Part shown: piece by piece, positions 1 through 8,520 of the stretch
Layout: every line of letters begins with the position of its first letter
Position numbering within the stretch: position 1 is the first letter of the stretch
Source of the DNA: JAIOSM01 sp964565415
GTDB lineage: Bacteria > Desulfobacterota > Desulfobacteria > Desulfobacterales > Desulfobacteraceae
Direction: 5' to 3'
Assembly: GCA_964565415.1 (NCBI GenBank)
Contig: CAZMEX010000005.1
Span: 1 to 64,000 of the forward strand
Length of the DNA stretch: 64,000 bases
Program-made: the position numbers and the translations under genes
Notes under the pieces: model-generated
The model's input: only the letters and a program-made list of their open reading frames with translations
What the model was told of the DNA's origin: nothing
Database searches by the model: none

Positions 1-17
1 AAAACAGTGGAAATACC

Positions 18-46
18 TTGACATTTTAACCTGTTTTGCATAAAAA
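18..46 (+). promoter_or_regulatory. Putative sigma70-type promoter of the GntR gene
   Basis: A perfect -35 box TTGACA lies at 18-23. It is followed after 17 bases by an A-rich -10-like box, TAAAAA, at 41-46. The GntR reading frame begins about 40 bases downstream. The -10 is a poor match, so this is a prediction from sequence only. Confidence 0.35.
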
Positions 47-86
47 TGAGCATAAAAATTTATATATGAACTAACCTGAAACAGCA

Positions 87-821
87 GTGAACAGGCACTT
101 GCAATGGTGGATAGACATTAAAAACAAGGACATAAAAATCAGTTCAAAAATACGTATTGGAGACTCTGTCTCCATTCGGGAAAAGGTGCGTGGTGTTATT
201 AGAAATGATATTTATGAAGGCAGGATCAAGGAGGGCAGCCGCCTTGTAGAAGCACAAATAGCAAAACAGATTAACACATCAAGAACACCTGTGAGGGAAG
301 CTCTCCATATGTTGGAAATGGAAGGTCTGTTGGAATCAATACCAAGGGTGGGATATCGGGTCAAACCGATAAAATGGGAAGAGTTAGAAGAGTTGTGTGA
401 AATACGGGCTATCAACGAAACCCTGGCAGCTCAATGGGCAATGGAGCGCATGACCAAAAAAGAGCTGCTGGTGCTGGAGGAAAACCTTGAACTGTCCGAG
501 AAAAAGGTTGCTCAAGGTGACTCCCGAGGCTTTTGGGATCATGATGCAAGATTTCATGAATGCATTGCTCTTTTCAGCAGAAGTGAAAGACTGCTTGAGT
601 TGTGTAAAAAACTCCGCCATCACATGGTAAGATATCGACTTCAAACTATACATTTAGAAAAAGAGTCATTTCATCAAGTTGCAGTCCGATCCAACAAGGG
701 ACACCGACAAATACTTGAAGCTATAAAGCAAAAAAATAAGGAAGGTATTAAGTTGGCTATTAGAAACCATCTTAAGGAGACAAAAGAAGACCTTCGTTTT
801 TATGCATTTAAAAATGGTTGA
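87..821 (+). CDS. GntR family transcriptional regulator (FadR/FCD subfamily)
   Basis: This is a DNA-binding repressor or activator, probably controlled by a small carboxylic acid. The N-terminal winged helix-turn-helix covers about residues 30-95 and carries the family signature around SRTPVREAL. The C-terminal helical FCD ligand-binding domain covers about residues 105-235, with acidic and histidine residues (DHDARFH, GHRQ) of the usual metal and ligand site. The frame opens at a GTG with no good ribosome-binding site; a TTG at 99 is an alternative and no in-frame ATG precedes the HTH. It converges on the dehalogenase-like gene with only 11 bases between them. It is the only regulator next to the TRAP operon, so control of that operon is a reasonable inference. 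Confidence 0.85.
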   Translation: MNRHLQWWIDIKNKDIKISSKIRIGDSVSIREKVRGVIRNDIYEGRIKEGSRLVEAQIAKQINTSRTPVREALHMLEMEGLLESIPRVGYRVKPIKWEELEELCEIRAINETLAAQWAMERMTKKELLVLEENLELSEKKVAQGDSRGFWDHDARFHECIALFSRSERLLELCKKLRHHMVRYRLQTIHLEKESFHQVAVRSNKGHRQILEAIKQKNKEGIKLAIRNHLKETKEDLRFYAFKNG

Positions 822-832
822 CATATTTTTAG

Positions 833-1993
833 TTATTTCCAATATTTCCTAGAATTTATTCGTTTTCCATATCCCATGAAATCATCACCCCACAGGTAGA
901 GGCGATCAAGAAAGCGAGCATTATTAATACCCCAGCGAACCATATCATGAAGTATTCCAGGAGCTTTATTAAAGGGGCAGACCCTGATACAATTGGAACA
1001 GTCAGTTCTGTTTTCCACCCAGAAAGCAAGGCATTTTTCAGCATTGATATGCCAGGTGTTAACATTTTCTCTATTGGATTTATTGTGTGGCTCAGCAGTC
1101 GGTGGTCCACTATCAATTGATCTGCTGGGACATTTTTGTGCACATTTTCCGCAGATCATGCAAAAATCTCTTACTCCAAATTCAATGGGCTTATCTGGTA
1201 AAAGCGGTATATCAGTATAGACTTTAACAAGCCTGAGCCTCGGTCCAAACCGTGGGGTAATCAAAAGCCCATTGCGGGCTATCTCTCCAAGACCGGCATC
1301 AATAGCCATGGGGATGCTTAATCCGGTATCATTACCAGAAGGTATGGCATCAAAGCCCATTCCTTTAATAAATTTTGCAAGCAAGCCTGCTACAAATGCC
1401 ATTTTTGAATATCCAAGACCTGTTGCAATGGAAGCAGGATGGGCCGGTGAATGCATAATGCTTTCATAATCCATTTCAATGCCCATGACAATGCAATATT
1501 TTAAGTGTTGAGGAATGATATTTTCAGCCTCAACCCCTCCTTTTGAGGAGACAAAATAGGAGGAAGCATACAACCAACGTCTGTCAAGTTCAGAAACACC
1601 GATAAGTGAAGCACCAAACAAGGTTGCAGCTTTTTTGATGGTACTGGTGACGATTTCAGGGTCAGTATCCTGAATTTTTAACCCTGAAGGTGCTCTTGGA
1701 AAAGAGAATTTACCACTCCAGTCCCAGGCATAAAGGTTGCGCCCGTTACCTTTGCAGTCAGCATGGTGGCAAAGGTTATCCAGTTCCCAGCTTGCATTTA
1801 CAGCTGCCTGGTCCTTAAGTTCATAGCCAGGTTTGTTTTTTGGTTCTGCAATGGCATAGTAGAATTTTTCCCCAAGGCTGAGAAATTTCTTTTCCCAGAG
1901 AGGGCGCTTGAACATCTCATTTTTCTGCTTAAACAGAGATATCTCTCCAACTACGTATCGGGAAGCACCTTTTTCAACATAATTTATACTCAT
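833..1993 (-). CDS. rdhA: Reductive dehalogenase family protein without Tat signal
   Basis: This is a corrinoid- and iron-sulfur-dependent reductase family protein; RdhA enzymes remove halogens reductively from organic compounds. The C-terminal part carries two ferredoxin-type cluster motifs: Cys278-281-284-288 and Cys321-332-335-339. The central region keeps family features (a GLGY segment near 192-195, AGLGEIAR near 233-240, TPRFGP near 246-251, TDIPL near 260-264), and the end has the DDFMGYG motif. At 386 residues it is shorter than respiratory RdhA. It has no twin-arginine signal and no RdhB membrane anchor gene beside it, so it is probably cytoplasmic and catabolic rather than respiratory. 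It is the last gene of the TRAP operon, starting 4 bases after dctM. Queuosine epoxide reductase QueG is a distant relative, but the C-terminal features favour RdhA. Confidence 0.8.
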   Translation of the reverse strand: MSINYVEKGASRYVVGEISLFKQKNEMFKRPLWEKKFLSLGEKFYYAIAEPKNKPGYELKDQAAVNASWELDNLCHHADCKGNGRNLYAWDWSGKFSFPRAPSGLKIQDTDPEIVTSTIKKAATLFGASLIGVSELDRRWLYASSYFVSSKGGVEAENIIPQHLKYCIVMGIEMDYESIMHSPAHPASIATGLGYSKMAFVAGLLAKFIKGMGFDAIPSGNDTGLSIPMAIDAGLGEIARNGLLITPRFGPRLRLVKVYTDIPLLPDKPIEFGVRDFCMICGKCAQKCPSRSIDSGPPTAEPHNKSNRENVNTWHINAEKCLAFWVENRTDCSNCIRVCPFNKAPGILHDMVRWGINNARFLDRLYLWGDDFMGYGKRINSRKYWK

Positions 1994-1997
1994 CTGC

Positions 1998-3293
1998 TTA
2001 TTTGCCTAAAATCAGTTCAGGAAGAAAAAGGGATACTTCAGGAACAAATGTAACCAGTAACAGAACAGGCAGCGAACCAAAAATCAGAAATGGAACGCAG
2101 TCCCAGATAAAATCAGACACAGGGATTCCTGAAACCCTTGCTGCCACAAAAAGATTGGTGGCAACAGGTGGAGTCATCTGTCCGCTGCCTTGATTTACAG
2201 CAATTATGGCAGCCATTTGAAGCGGACTTATTCCAAGTTTCATAAAAAGAGGATATAATAGAGGTGTAACCAGAAGCATCGCACTTATATCATCCATAAT
2301 CATTCCCATAAAGATCATAAAGAGGTTAATGAGTAAAAGTAATAATATCCTGTTTGTGGTTAGATTAAAAATAGAATCGGCAATGGCATTGGGAATGCGT
2401 TCATAGGTAAAAATCCGGCTCATTATAAAAATAAAACAGATGATAAAAGCAATGGCTCCTTCCATGGAGGCTGTCTCTTCAGCTGCTTTGAAAAATGAAC
2501 GTCTGCTCAATGTTTTTCGAAAAACACCCACACAAAGTGCATACACAACAGCAACGCAGCCAGCTTCTGTGGGGGTATATAAGCCACCATAAATACCACC
2601 AAGAATCAAAACCGGCATTAAAAGAGCAAATCCTGCTTTTTTTGTAACTTGCCCAATATTAATAATATATGCTTTGTTTGATACGGGTTTATCAATACGG
2701 ATTTCTTTCTTATTGCGGCACATAAAGTAATTTATTACAAAATAGAGCAAAATTATGAGCAAACCCGGGAGTGCAGTGGCAAGAAAACATGCTGCAACTG
2801 AAGCACCGGTGATCATGCCAAAAAGGATCATTGGGATACTGGGTGGAATTAATTGTCCTAGAAGTCCTGAGCAGGCAACAAGAGCTGTGGCATAGCTTCG
2901 TTTATATCCATACTTTTCCATTTCCGGCAGAATAGTCATGCCGATGCTTGCCACAGCAGCAGAAGAAGACCCGGAAATTGCACCAAAAATTGCACATGAT
3001 ACAATGCTCACAATCCCAAGCCCGCCTTTAAACCGTCCCATGATGGCATTGGAAAACTCAACAATTTTTTGTGAAATTCCTGAAGCTGCCATTAACCCGC
3101 CTGCAAAGATGAAAAATGGTATTGCCATCATCACAAAGGAGTTAAAGTTGCTGAAAATACAAGGCACCACAAACATGGGATCCATTTCCAGAAGTATGAT
3201 CATTAAAAGGCTTCCGATTCCAAATGATACAAACATTGGAAATCCTGAAATGATCATAAAAATCGTAAGTGCTATACATCCTGCAAAAATCAT
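1998..3293 (-). CDS. dctM: TRAP transporter large permease (DctM)
   Basis: This is the 12-TM sodium- or proton-coupled translocation subunit of a tripartite ATP-independent periplasmic transporter. At 431 residues it has the normal length for DctM and is almost entirely hydrophobic. It carries typical family stretches: a GSSSAAVAS segment near residue 110, LIPPSIP near 155, and TPTEAG near 240. Its start overlaps the stop of dctQ by four bases (ATGA type), which indicates translational coupling. It forms an operon with dctP, dctQ and the dehalogenase-like gene. The substrate cannot be read from the sequence; the family moves organic acids. Confidence 0.93.
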   Translation of the reverse strand: MIFAGCIALTIFMIISGFPMFVSFGIGSLLMIILLEMDPMFVVPCIFSNFNSFVMMAIPFFIFAGGLMAASGISQKIVEFSNAIMGRFKGGLGIVSIVSCAIFGAISGSSSAAVASIGMTILPEMEKYGYKRSYATALVACSGLLGQLIPPSIPMILFGMITGASVAACFLATALPGLLIILLYFVINYFMCRNKKEIRIDKPVSNKAYIINIGQVTKKAGFALLMPVLILGGIYGGLYTPTEAGCVAVVYALCVGVFRKTLSRRSFFKAAEETASMEGAIAFIICFIFIMSRIFTYERIPNAIADSIFNLTTNRILLLLLINLFMIFMGMIMDDISAMLLVTPLLYPLFMKLGISPLQMAAIIAVNQGSGQMTPPVATNLFVAARVSGIPVSDFIWDCVPFLIFGSLPVLLLVTFVPEVSLFLPELILGK

Positions 3294-3802
3294 GATTTTT
3301 GATTTTCCGTATAATGGATTTTTAAATCCAGGAATTGCTCTAAAAGGTGAAGGGCAAAATGAAATGTGATAAACAGACTGCAGATGAAAAAACAGGCATG
3401 AACATAGATCAAGGGCAATCTCAGTACAATGGACTGCATTGACTTTTCAAGGGAATAGACTGCAAAATCATAGGCCCATTTGGTGAAAAAAAGAATAAAG
3501 ACAAAGCAAATCAGGGTGGACAGCAGCTCAAACCATTTTTTTGCCAGACCTTTTTTAAACAAGCCACCCATGCGTATGTGGCTGTTTTCCCTCGTTGTCA
3601 CAATGGCACCAATAAAAATAGACCATATCATTATAAATCTTGCAGCCTCTTCCAATGCAGGAGACGACCACTTAAAAGCCAGCCTTAAAAGCACCTGAAT
3701 AAACACAAGGGTTGTCATTACAATGATGGTCGTGATTCTGCCAATATCCTCAGCTGTGCTTAAAAATTGTCGGAATTTATCAATTTTTGAGAAGTTATCC
3801 AT
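3290..3802 (-). CDS. dctQ: TRAP transporter small permease (DctQ)
   Basis: This is the 4-TM small membrane subunit that pairs with DctM in the inner membrane. Hydrophobic segments follow the DctQ pattern, and a conserved EEAARFIMIWSIFIGA stretch sits in the second helix. The chosen start is the ATG at 3802, giving MDNFSK and about 170 residues, with GGAAG upstream. An in-frame ATG at 3841 would add 13 residues and also has an AGGGAGAGG upstream, so the start is uncertain. Its end overlaps dctM by four bases. Confidence 0.88.
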   Translation of the reverse strand: MDNFSKIDKFRQFLSTAEDIGRITTIIVMTTLVFIQVLLRLAFKWSSPALEEAARFIMIWSIFIGAIVTTRENSHIRMGGLFKKGLAKKWFELLSTLICFVFILFFTKWAYDFAVYSLEKSMQSIVLRLPLIYVHACFFICSLFITFHFALHLLEQFLDLKIHYTENQKS

Positions 3803-3886
3803 ATTTAAATCTTCCCTGAATCTAAATAAACCGGTCAGCATGGTACTTAAAGAACCTCTCCCTGACTGACCGGTTTAAAAATTTTG

Positions 3887-4885
3887 CTACTTTGCGTTTG
3901 CCCGAATATGATCCATGGCATCCTTGCCCAGGATTTTTTCAAATTTATCCCAGCTTTTCTTTCCATAAGCTTTCCAGGCATCACGTTGTTTCTGGGTCAA
4001 ACGGATAACCTTTATGCCCTCTTCCTCCATTTTCTTAAAGATTGACTCTTCTGCTCCCTGGACAATATTGGCAGCAAAAACAACAGTTTCATCTGCTGCT
4101 TCCTGCAATGCTTTTTGATGTTTTAAGGAGAGTTTGTTGTATTTCTTTTTATTGACCATAATAATAAGTGTTTCAAATATGTGATTAATATCTGTGTAGT
4201 ATTTTGTCACATCCTTGAACATAAAATAAGAAATCAGGGGGGTACTGTCATGGGCATGGGCAACACCGGTCTGAATTGATGTAAATAATTCTGAAAAAGA
4301 TACATCAACGGTCTGGGCACCTATCTCTTCAAACATCAACCTGTCAGAAGGACACCATGTTCTGACCTTGATATTCTTTTTTGTAATATCTTCTGGTGCT
4401 AGAACCGGACCCTTTATATTTGCAAATCCTTCAAACCCGCAAGGTACAATACCAAGCATTTTAATACCAAGTTTATCAAACACAGGGTCAAGCATTTTGA
4501 ACATCCAACCCTCAGTGCTGAAAATCTCTCTTGCTTCATCCCAGTTATCTGCAAGATAAGGTGTTGTTATTGCTTGAAGTTCCGGAGAAAATTCCGGGCT
4601 TGCAGGTAAAAAACCCATTTCCTGGACACCTAAAACCACATTGGAAAACATATCTCTATAGGGTCCAAGTTGTTCAGCAGGGAATCCATCAATAATGATT
4701 TTGCCACCTGTTTTTTCTTTTACAAGTTCAATAAATTTTAAGTGGGCAGCATCAAAAGGTGTACCCGGAGGGGCAGGGTGACCGGATTTCCAATTTTTTG
4801 CAAATGATGCGCTGGCAAATCCCAGAATAAAAACAGTCAAAATGATAGATATTAAAATCGGTGTAAAATCTTTGAAACTTTTCAT
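3887..4885 (-). CDS. dctP: TRAP transporter periplasmic solute-binding protein (DctP family)
   Basis: This is the periplasmic receptor that captures an organic anion and delivers it to DctQM. An N-terminal signal peptide ends near ASASFA. The mature part has the DctP fold signatures, including a lysine-rich ligand helix after GHPAPPGTPFDAAHLKF and an arginine (KVRTW segment) placed like the carboxylate-binding arginine of the family. The start is the ATG at 4885 because AGGAGGT sits six bases upstream; a TTG at 4891 also opens the frame. It is the first gene of the operon dctP-dctQ-dctM-rdhA. An organohalide or aromatic acid substrate is suggested only by the last gene of the operon. Confidence 0.92.
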   Translation of the reverse strand: MKSFKDFTPILISIILTVFILGFASASFAKNWKSGHPAPPGTPFDAAHLKFIELVKEKTGGKIIIDGFPAEQLGPYRDMFSNVVLGVQEMGFLPASPEFSPELQAITTPYLADNWDEAREIFSTEGWMFKMLDPVFDKLGIKMLGIVPCGFEGFANIKGPVLAPEDITKKNIKVRTWCPSDRLMFEEIGAQTVDVSFSELFTSIQTGVAHAHDSTPLISYFMFKDVTKYYTDINHIFETLIIMVNKKKYNKLSLKHQKALQEAADETVVFAANIVQGAEESIFKKMEEEGIKVIRLTQKQRDAWKAYGKKSWDKFEKILGKDAMDHIRANAK

Positions 4886-4910
4886 GAGCAACCTCCTTAA
4901 TTAAAATATT

Positions 4911-4930
4911 ATTGGGGTACCGTACGCAAT
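4911..4930. promoter_or_regulatory. Imperfect inverted repeat, possible operator of the TRAP operon
   Basis: The 20 bases upstream of dctP begin with ATTG and end with CAAT around a GTACCGTAC core. This gives an imperfect palindrome of the size bound by FCD-type GntR regulators. It lies between the divergent dctP and cbiR-like genes. No binding data or second copy supports it. Confidence 0.25.
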
Positions 4931-5022
4931 AGTCGTAATTCTATTATTACACCATGTCAAGCAAATTGTTGAAAAAAACTATATTTTTAAAAGTTATTAA
5001 GATATAAAGAATAAATCTATTA

Positions 5023-5820
5023 TTGTTGATGGAAGCTGTAATGAACAAAAATCTGTTTGATTTTAAATTGAGCACAACTTCATTTATATACCCTGATAAT
5101 ATTATTCCCAATGTTAAAAAACTTGGATCTGTTTTTGATGAAATTGAATTGCTTATCTTTGAAAGCATGCCTTTAAAAGTTCTTCCATCTGTTCAAGAGA
5201 TACAGGAATTAAAATATCTTGCAGATGAATTTGGGCTGACATACAATGTTCATCTTCCTGTTGATATTTCGCTTACTGCTGTTTCAAAATCCCAAAGAGA
5301 TCAGGCCGTTGAAATAATCCTGAACGTCCTTGACCTTGTCAGTCCACTGGACGTGACAACACACACTCTTCATCTTGAATATCAAGGCATAAACATAGGC
5401 ATTGATAAAGATTGGTATAAAAGAGGTTTTGATGCCATGGGCAAGCTTGTTCAATCCATGGAAAAACCTGATATTATCTCGCTGGAAACCCTTGATTATC
5501 CATTTGAATTAGTTGAGCCGATCATTGACAAATATGATCTTTCTGTATGTGTGGATGCTGGACACCTTATCAAATATGGATACAGTATCAAGTCAATTTT
5601 TGAAAAGTATCATGATAAAATTCCCTTAATACATCTGCATGGAGTTGATTTTTCAAAAACTCCTCCCAGGGACCATGTCTCCCTTGATAAAACACCCGGG
5701 GACAAACTTGTTGATACTTTTGAAGTTCTAAAGAAATTCCATGGTGTTGTCTCTTTAGAAGTGTTTAATAAAAAAGATCTTGTCTCTTCCCTTGCCTGGC
5801 TTGATACCCTCTTTTCTTAA
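5023..5820 (+). CDS. cbiR: TIM-barrel protein, probable cobamide remodelling phosphodiesterase CbiR
   Basis: The protein belongs to the xylose-isomerase-like/AP-endonuclease-2 TIM-barrel superfamily. CbiR of this group hydrolyses the nucleotide loop of corrinoids so that the lower ligand can be exchanged. The sequence shows barrel strands with likely metal ligands: YNVHLP near 82, THTLHLEY near 115, LETLDYPFE near 157, CVDAGHL near 180 and IHLHGVDF near 205. The phrase STTSFIYPDNIIPNV near the N-terminus matches my recollection of CbiR-type proteins. An ATG at 5041 (MNKNLF) is a good alternative start. It is divergent from the TRAP/rdhA operon. A generic sugar-phosphate isomerase remains possible. 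Confidence 0.6.
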   Translation: MLMEAVMNKNLFDFKLSTTSFIYPDNIIPNVKKLGSVFDEIELLIFESMPLKVLPSVQEIQELKYLADEFGLTYNVHLPVDISLTAVSKSQRDQAVEIILNVLDLVSPLDVTTHTLHLEYQGINIGIDKDWYKRGFDAMGKLVQSMEKPDIISLETLDYPFELVEPIIDKYDLSVCVDAGHLIKYGYSIKSIFEKYHDKIPLIHLHGVDFSKTPPRDHVSLDKTPGDKLVDTFEVLKKFHGVVSLEVFNKKDLVSSLAWLDTLFS

Positions 5821-5907
5821 AATTGATTGAATATTGTCTAAAGCTCTGCTATTAAAGAGTTATTAAGCTATTTTGTGCTATTGTATTTATAATTTAAGGT
5901 TATTGCC

Positions 5908-7014
5908 ATGTCCATTGTTAAAGATAGAAAAAAAACAAGGCAGATAAATATTGGATCTGTAAAGGTTGGAGGTAATGCTCCCATTGCAGTACAATCCATG
6001 ACAAATACCTATACCCAGGCCGTTGATACAACTGTTGCTCAGATTAAACGATTGGAAGGGGCTGGATGTGAAATTATCAGAGTGGCAATTCCTGACATGG
6101 ATGCAGCATCAGCTGTGAAAAAAATTAAAAAACAGATTAATATACCACTTATTGCAGATATTCACTTTGATTATAAGCTTGCCATTGCTGCAATGGAAAA
6201 CGGAGCAGATGCTTTAAGAATCAACCCGGGTAATATCGGTAAAAAGGTGCGAATGAAAAGAGTAGTTCAGTGTGCCAAAGATTATGGTGTTTCCATTAGA
6301 GTTGGTGTTAATTCAGGGTCTTTGGAAAAAGATATTGAAGAAAGCCTTGGCAATACTGCAATTGCCCTTGCAAAAAGTGCCCAGCGGAATATTGAACTGC
6401 TTAGGGATATGGATTTTCATGATATAAAGGTATCAGTTAAAGCCTCGGACGTTTCAAGAACTGTTGAGGCATACAGGCTGGTATCACTCCAAACTGATCT
6501 TCCTCTCCATGTGGGCGTTACTGAGGCAGGCGGGCTTTATGCAGGGATTTCCAAGTCAGCATTGGGTATTGGAATGTTGCTTGCCGACGGTATTGGAGAT
6601 ACAATAAGGGTTTCTTTAACAAGGGACCCGATTGAAGAGGTCAGGACAGCATATGAGATTTTAAGAGCACTTGATATAAGAAAGAGGGGGGCTGAAATAA
6701 TCTCCTGTCCAACATGCGGAAGATGCAGGATTGACCTGTTTGATATTGCTGAAAAAGTTGAAAAAGCTTTACTTGAGAGTAAGATTCCGGTTAAGATTGC
6801 AATAATGGGCTGTGTTGTAAATGGTCCCGGAGAAGCAAAGGAAGCTGATATTGGAATAGCAGGTGGAGATGGTGCAGGGATTTTGTTTAAGAAAGGAAAA
6901 GTTGTAAAGAAATTTTCTGAAAAAAAACTTTTAAATGTCCTGTTGGAAGAGATTAAAAAATTTGAAAATGAGCTTAATGAATCTGGGGGGAAACTAAATG
7001 GGGAAGAAGATTAA
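5908..7014 (+). CDS. ispG: 4-hydroxy-3-methylbut-2-enyl diphosphate synthase (IspG/GcpE)
   Basis: IspG converts MEcPP to HMBPP in the methylerythritol phosphate isoprenoid pathway, using a [4Fe-4S] cluster. The cluster ligands are visible as Cys267 and Cys270 in CPTCGR, Cys302 in MGCVVNGPGE, and Glu309 as the unusual fourth ligand. The N-terminal TIM barrel starts with RQINIGSVKVGG and AVQSMTNT. The length of 368 residues is normal for the bacterial short form. A GTTATTG stretch lies before the ATG, so the ribosome-binding site is weak. The 3' end overlaps proS by 17 bases. Confidence 0.97.
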   Translation: MSIVKDRKKTRQINIGSVKVGGNAPIAVQSMTNTYTQAVDTTVAQIKRLEGAGCEIIRVAIPDMDAASAVKKIKKQINIPLIADIHFDYKLAIAAMENGADALRINPGNIGKKVRMKRVVQCAKDYGVSIRVGVNSGSLEKDIEESLGNTAIALAKSAQRNIELLRDMDFHDIKVSVKASDVSRTVEAYRLVSLQTDLPLHVGVTEAGGLYAGISKSALGIGMLLADGIGDTIRVSLTRDPIEEVRTAYEILRALDIRKRGAEIISCPTCGRCRIDLFDIAEKVEKALLESKIPVKIAIMGCVVNGPGEAKEADIGIAGGDGAGILFKKGKVVKKFSEKKLLNVLLEEIKKFENELNESGGKLNGEED

Positions 7015-8509
7015 AACTGCAATAACACCAACAAGGGCTGATGATTATCCAGCCTGGTACCAGGAGGTTATTAAAGCTTCTGATATGGCAGAGCACTCAG
7101 CTGTCAGAGGATGTATGGTGATTAAGCCCTGGGGTTATGCTCTCTGGGAAAATATAGTAGCTAAACTTGATGAAATGTTTAAGGCAACAGATGTTAAAAA
7201 TGCATATTTTCCTCTGTTTATTCCTAAATCTTACCTTGAAAAAGAGGCAGAACATGTTGATGGGTTTGCCAAAGAGTGTGCTGTTGTAACACACCATAAG
7301 CTTGAAAAAGCAGAAGACGGCAGTTTGATTCCAGCAGGCAAACTTGCAGAGCCTCTTATTGTACGCCCTACTTCAGAAACCATTATTGGTGAATCCATGG
7401 CAAAATGGATTTCAAGTTATCGTGATCTTCCACTTTTACTTAATCAATGGGCAAATGTTGTAAGGTGGGAGATGAGAACACGCCTGTTTCTTCGCACAAG
7501 CGAGTTTTTGTGGCAGGAGGGTCATACTGCCCATGCAACCGAGGAAGAAGCTCGGGAACGAACCATGATGATGCTTGATATATATACAAAATTTGTTCAG
7601 GATTATCTTGCCATGCCTGTGATTCAAGGGAATAAAACCGAATCAGAAAGATTTCCGGGCGCAGTTGATACAACGTGTATTGAAGCAATGATGCAGGATA
7701 GAAAAGCGCTCCAGGCTGGCACTTCTCATTTTTTAGGACAAAATTTTGCAAAAGGTTCAAATATTCAATTCCAGGCTGAAGATAAAAAAGAAAAATTTGT
7801 ATGGACAACTTCATGGGGTATGTCCACAAGAGTCATTGGCGGTCTGGTTATGACCCATGCTGATGATGATGGGATTATTATGCCGCCCAAAGTCGCTCCT
7901 TCCCATGTTGTACTTATTCCAATCATCAGAAAACCCGATGAAAAACGAAAAATAATGGAATACTGCCAAAGTATTAAAGACGCAATTTCAAGTCGGGAAT
8001 ATGTTGATAAAAAAATAATCGTGGAGATTGATGACAGAGATATCGGTGGAGCAAGGGGCTGGGAGTGGATTAAAAAAGGAATCCCCATCAGGGCAGAAAT
8101 CGGTCCAAGAGACATGGACAATGATTCGGTTTTCATGGGTAGAAGGGATAAGTCTCCCACGGAAAAAGAGTCACTTAAAAGAGAAGAGTTTATTAACAGC
8201 ATAGTTGATATTCTTGATGATATGCAAAACAATTTATATAATAGGGCTGTCAAGTACAGAAAAGAGAATACCCATGAGATTGATGAACAAAAAAAATTCT
8301 ACAGTTTTTTTAACAATGAGGAAAAAGGAATACATGGCGGCTTTATAAAAGCTCACTGGTGCGGTTCTGCCAAGTGTGAAGAGAGAATAAAAAAAGATCT
8401 TTCAGTTACCATCAGATGCATTCCTTTTAACAGTGTTACAGAACAGGGCAAATGTATATGCTGCAACAGCACCAGCAGCAGAAGAGTTATATTTGCCAAG
8501 GCATATTAG
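6998..8509 (+). CDS. proS: Prolyl-tRNA synthetase (archaeal/eukaryotic-type, short form)
   Basis: This class II aminoacyl-tRNA synthetase charges tRNA-Pro in the cytoplasm. At 503 residues and without the large editing insertion, it fits the ProS type 3 group rather than the E. coli type. Class II motifs are visible: RWEMRTRLFLRTSEFLWQEG (motif 2 region, near 155-175) and a glycine- and arginine-rich motif 3 near WGMSTRVIGG. The C-terminal part has the cysteine-containing HWCGSAKCEERIK and CICC segments of the zinc-like domain. Its start overlaps ispG by 17 bases, with a GGGGGG run upstream as the ribosome-binding site. Confidence 0.96.
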   Translation: MGKKIKTAITPTRADDYPAWYQEVIKASDMAEHSAVRGCMVIKPWGYALWENIVAKLDEMFKATDVKNAYFPLFIPKSYLEKEAEHVDGFAKECAVVTHHKLEKAEDGSLIPAGKLAEPLIVRPTSETIIGESMAKWISSYRDLPLLLNQWANVVRWEMRTRLFLRTSEFLWQEGHTAHATEEEARERTMMMLDIYTKFVQDYLAMPVIQGNKTESERFPGAVDTTCIEAMMQDRKALQAGTSHFLGQNFAKGSNIQFQAEDKKEKFVWTTSWGMSTRVIGGLVMTHADDDGIIMPPKVAPSHVVLIPIIRKPDEKRKIMEYCQSIKDAISSREYVDKKIIVEIDDRDIGGARGWEWIKKGIPIRAEIGPRDMDNDSVFMGRRDKSPTEKESLKREEFINSIVDILDDMQNNLYNRAVKYRKENTHEIDEQKKFYSFFNNEEKGIHGGFIKAHWCGSAKCEERIKKDLSVTIRCIPFNSVTEQGKCICCNSTSSRRVIFAKAY

Positions 8510-8520
8510 CAATACAGTAT

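Noticed and set aside
856..1143. Second minus-strand frame within the dehalogenase-like gene
   Set aside because: It is a shifted frame of the same region; the cluster-binding cysteines of the main frame run across it, so no frameshift is needed.
4947..5168. 73-residue minus-strand frame upstream of dctP
   Set aside because: It is mostly antisense to the cbiR-like gene and has no ribosome-binding site or homology pattern.
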